A DNA stretch of 6,292 bases from Scatomorpha merdigallinarum (GTDB taxonomy: Bacteria > Bacillota > Clostridia > Oscillospirales > Oscillospiraceae). This document shows, one piece after another, positions 5,573 to 6,292 of this stretch (the stretch's first letter is position 1; the number at the start of each line of letters is the position of its first letter). A model generated the notes under the pieces. The model did not search any database and had not been told where the DNA came from. It saw nothing but the letters and a program-made list of their open reading frames with translations. The stretch is from assembly GCA_018710885.1 (NCBI GenBank), contig DVJA01000090.1, positions 1 to 6,292 of the forward strand. The letters are read 5' to 3'. The position numbers and the translations under genes were made by a program.

Positions 5573-6292
5573 TCAACCAAAGTTGGTGTCGAGCAGGGTG
5601 ATGCCGTCTATCTGGAGGTCGAAGTACGGAGCGGAACGCTCGGTGCTCTCGGCGAAGTAGCCGTCCACTATGGCCTCGGTGTCGCCGGTGTTGTCGGCGT
5701 CGGTGTCAACGTCAGCCATGTAGCTGGTGACGGTCTCGCCGCCGACGGTGAAGGTGCTGGTGTCAAAGACGTGCAGGCTGCCGTCCTCGAGGGCGGCCAT
5801 GGCCTCGTCGATGGCTTCCTGGGTGCCCTCGGCGACGTTGGCGCCAAGCTCGGTCAGGACGACGGAGCCTGTCTCGAGAGTGCCGGTCCAGTCAGCGGCT
5901 ATCTCCTCGCCGTTGAGAACGCAGTTGATGGCGTAGAGGTAGTACGGAGTCCAGTCAATACGGCTGGAGACGAGGTAGGTCTCGGGGCAGGCGCTGGCGG
6001 TGGAGCCGTTGTAGCTGACGTTGGGAACGCCCTGCTCCTCGCAAGCGGAGGGAGCGCCCATGGAGTCGGCGTGCTGGCTGATGAGGACGCAGCCGCCGTT
6101 GATGAGGTTGTTGGCGGCCTCGTACTCGGCAGCCTGGTCATACCAGGAACCGGTGAAGGTAACGTCCATGGTCACGCTGGGGCAGACGCTCTTGGCGCCC
6201 AGGTAGAAGCTGGTGTAGCCGGAGAGCACCTCGGCGTAGGTGTAGGCGCCGACGTAGCCCATCTTGGCCTGGTCCTCGGTGATCTCGCCGTT
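5573..6292 (-). CDS. BMP-family ABC transporter substrate-binding protein (PnrA/BmpA-like), 5' end outside the window
   Basis: The C-terminal 239 residues of an extracytoplasmic substrate-binding protein; about 150-180 residues, including the expected lipoprotein signal, lie beyond the right edge. Frame and order fit the BMP family (periplasmic-binding-protein fold I; the best studied members bind purine nucleosides). Visible marks: MGYVGAYTYAEV (11-22), the start of the second lobe; VTFTGSWYDQAAEYEAANNL (44-63); CVLISQHADSMGAPSACEE (68-86), matching the family's HxDS strand; SRIDWTPYYLYAINCVL (110-126); and ADWTGTLETGSVVLTEL (133-149). The tail holds an acidic DVDTDADNTGD run (194-204). Five cysteines (37, 68, 84, 102, 124) are many for an exported protein. 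It is the first visible gene of the operon, 132 bases upstream of the ATPase start, with two hairpins in the gap. The substrate could be a nucleoside or another small molecule; the sequence does not decide. Confidence 0.93.
   Translation of the reverse strand, partial: NGEITEDQAKMGYVGAYTYAEVLSGYTSFYLGAKSVCPSVTMDVTFTGSWYDQAAEYEAANNLINGGCVLISQHADSMGAPSACEEQGVPNVSYNGSTASACPETYLVSSRIDWTPYYLYAINCVLNGEEIAADWTGTLETGSVVLTELGANVAEGTQEAIDEAMAALEDGSLHVFDTSTFTVGGETVTSYMADVDTDADNTGDTEAIVDGYFAESTERSAPYFDLQIDGITLLDTNFG

Noticed and set aside
1..6292. Mobile element, CRISPR array, tRNA or rRNA
   Set aside because: No transposase or integrase frame, terminal repeats, regularly spaced repeats, tRNA-like cloverleaf or rRNA segment was seen on either strand.

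Overview
This window looks like a GC-rich Gram-positive-type anaerobe, most plausibly a clostridial (Oscillospiraceae-like) gut bacterium. The grounds are strong AGGAGG-like Shine-Dalgarno sites, a TTG start, a BMP-type (PnrA/BmpA) ABC importer of a type common in Clostridia, and AT-rich intergenic DNA between GC-rich genes. The taxonomic call is inference; high-GC lineages with similar Shine-Dalgarno use, such as Synergistota, are not excluded.

Left part (1-1813). The first ~140 bases hold no convincing gene: a hairpin, a short inverted repeat and a possible ribosome binding site for a minus-strand gene just off the left edge. Then comes a divergent pair: a minus-strand XRE-HTH/cupin regulator (144-695) and a plus-strand PLP-dependent enzyme of the cysteine synthase fold (807-1769). 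They share a 111-base AT-rich intergenic region with a very good sigma-A-type promoter for the enzyme, several short palindromes that could be operators, and leaders that are partly inverted copies of each other. The natural reading is that the regulator controls itself and the enzyme.

Right part (1812-6292). A minus-strand operon encodes a BMP-family substrate-binding lipoprotein (partial, its start lies beyond the right edge), a double-domain ATPase, and two membrane permeases, in that transcription order. Together they form a complete nucleoside-type ABC importer: the lipoprotein captures substrate outside the membrane, the two permeases form the channel and the ATPase drives uptake. The last three genes are joined by two 8-base overlaps. 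The binding-protein gene is separated from the ATPase gene by 132 bases holding two abutting hairpins, which probably lower expression of the downstream transporter genes and/or stabilise the binding-protein mRNA. A bidirectional terminator separates this operon from the convergent PLP gene.

No mobile element, CRISPR array, RNA gene or clearly novel system is visible. The points most worth a second look are the divergent regulatory region, the divergent cysteine-synthase subfamily, and the tandem hairpins inside the transporter operon.
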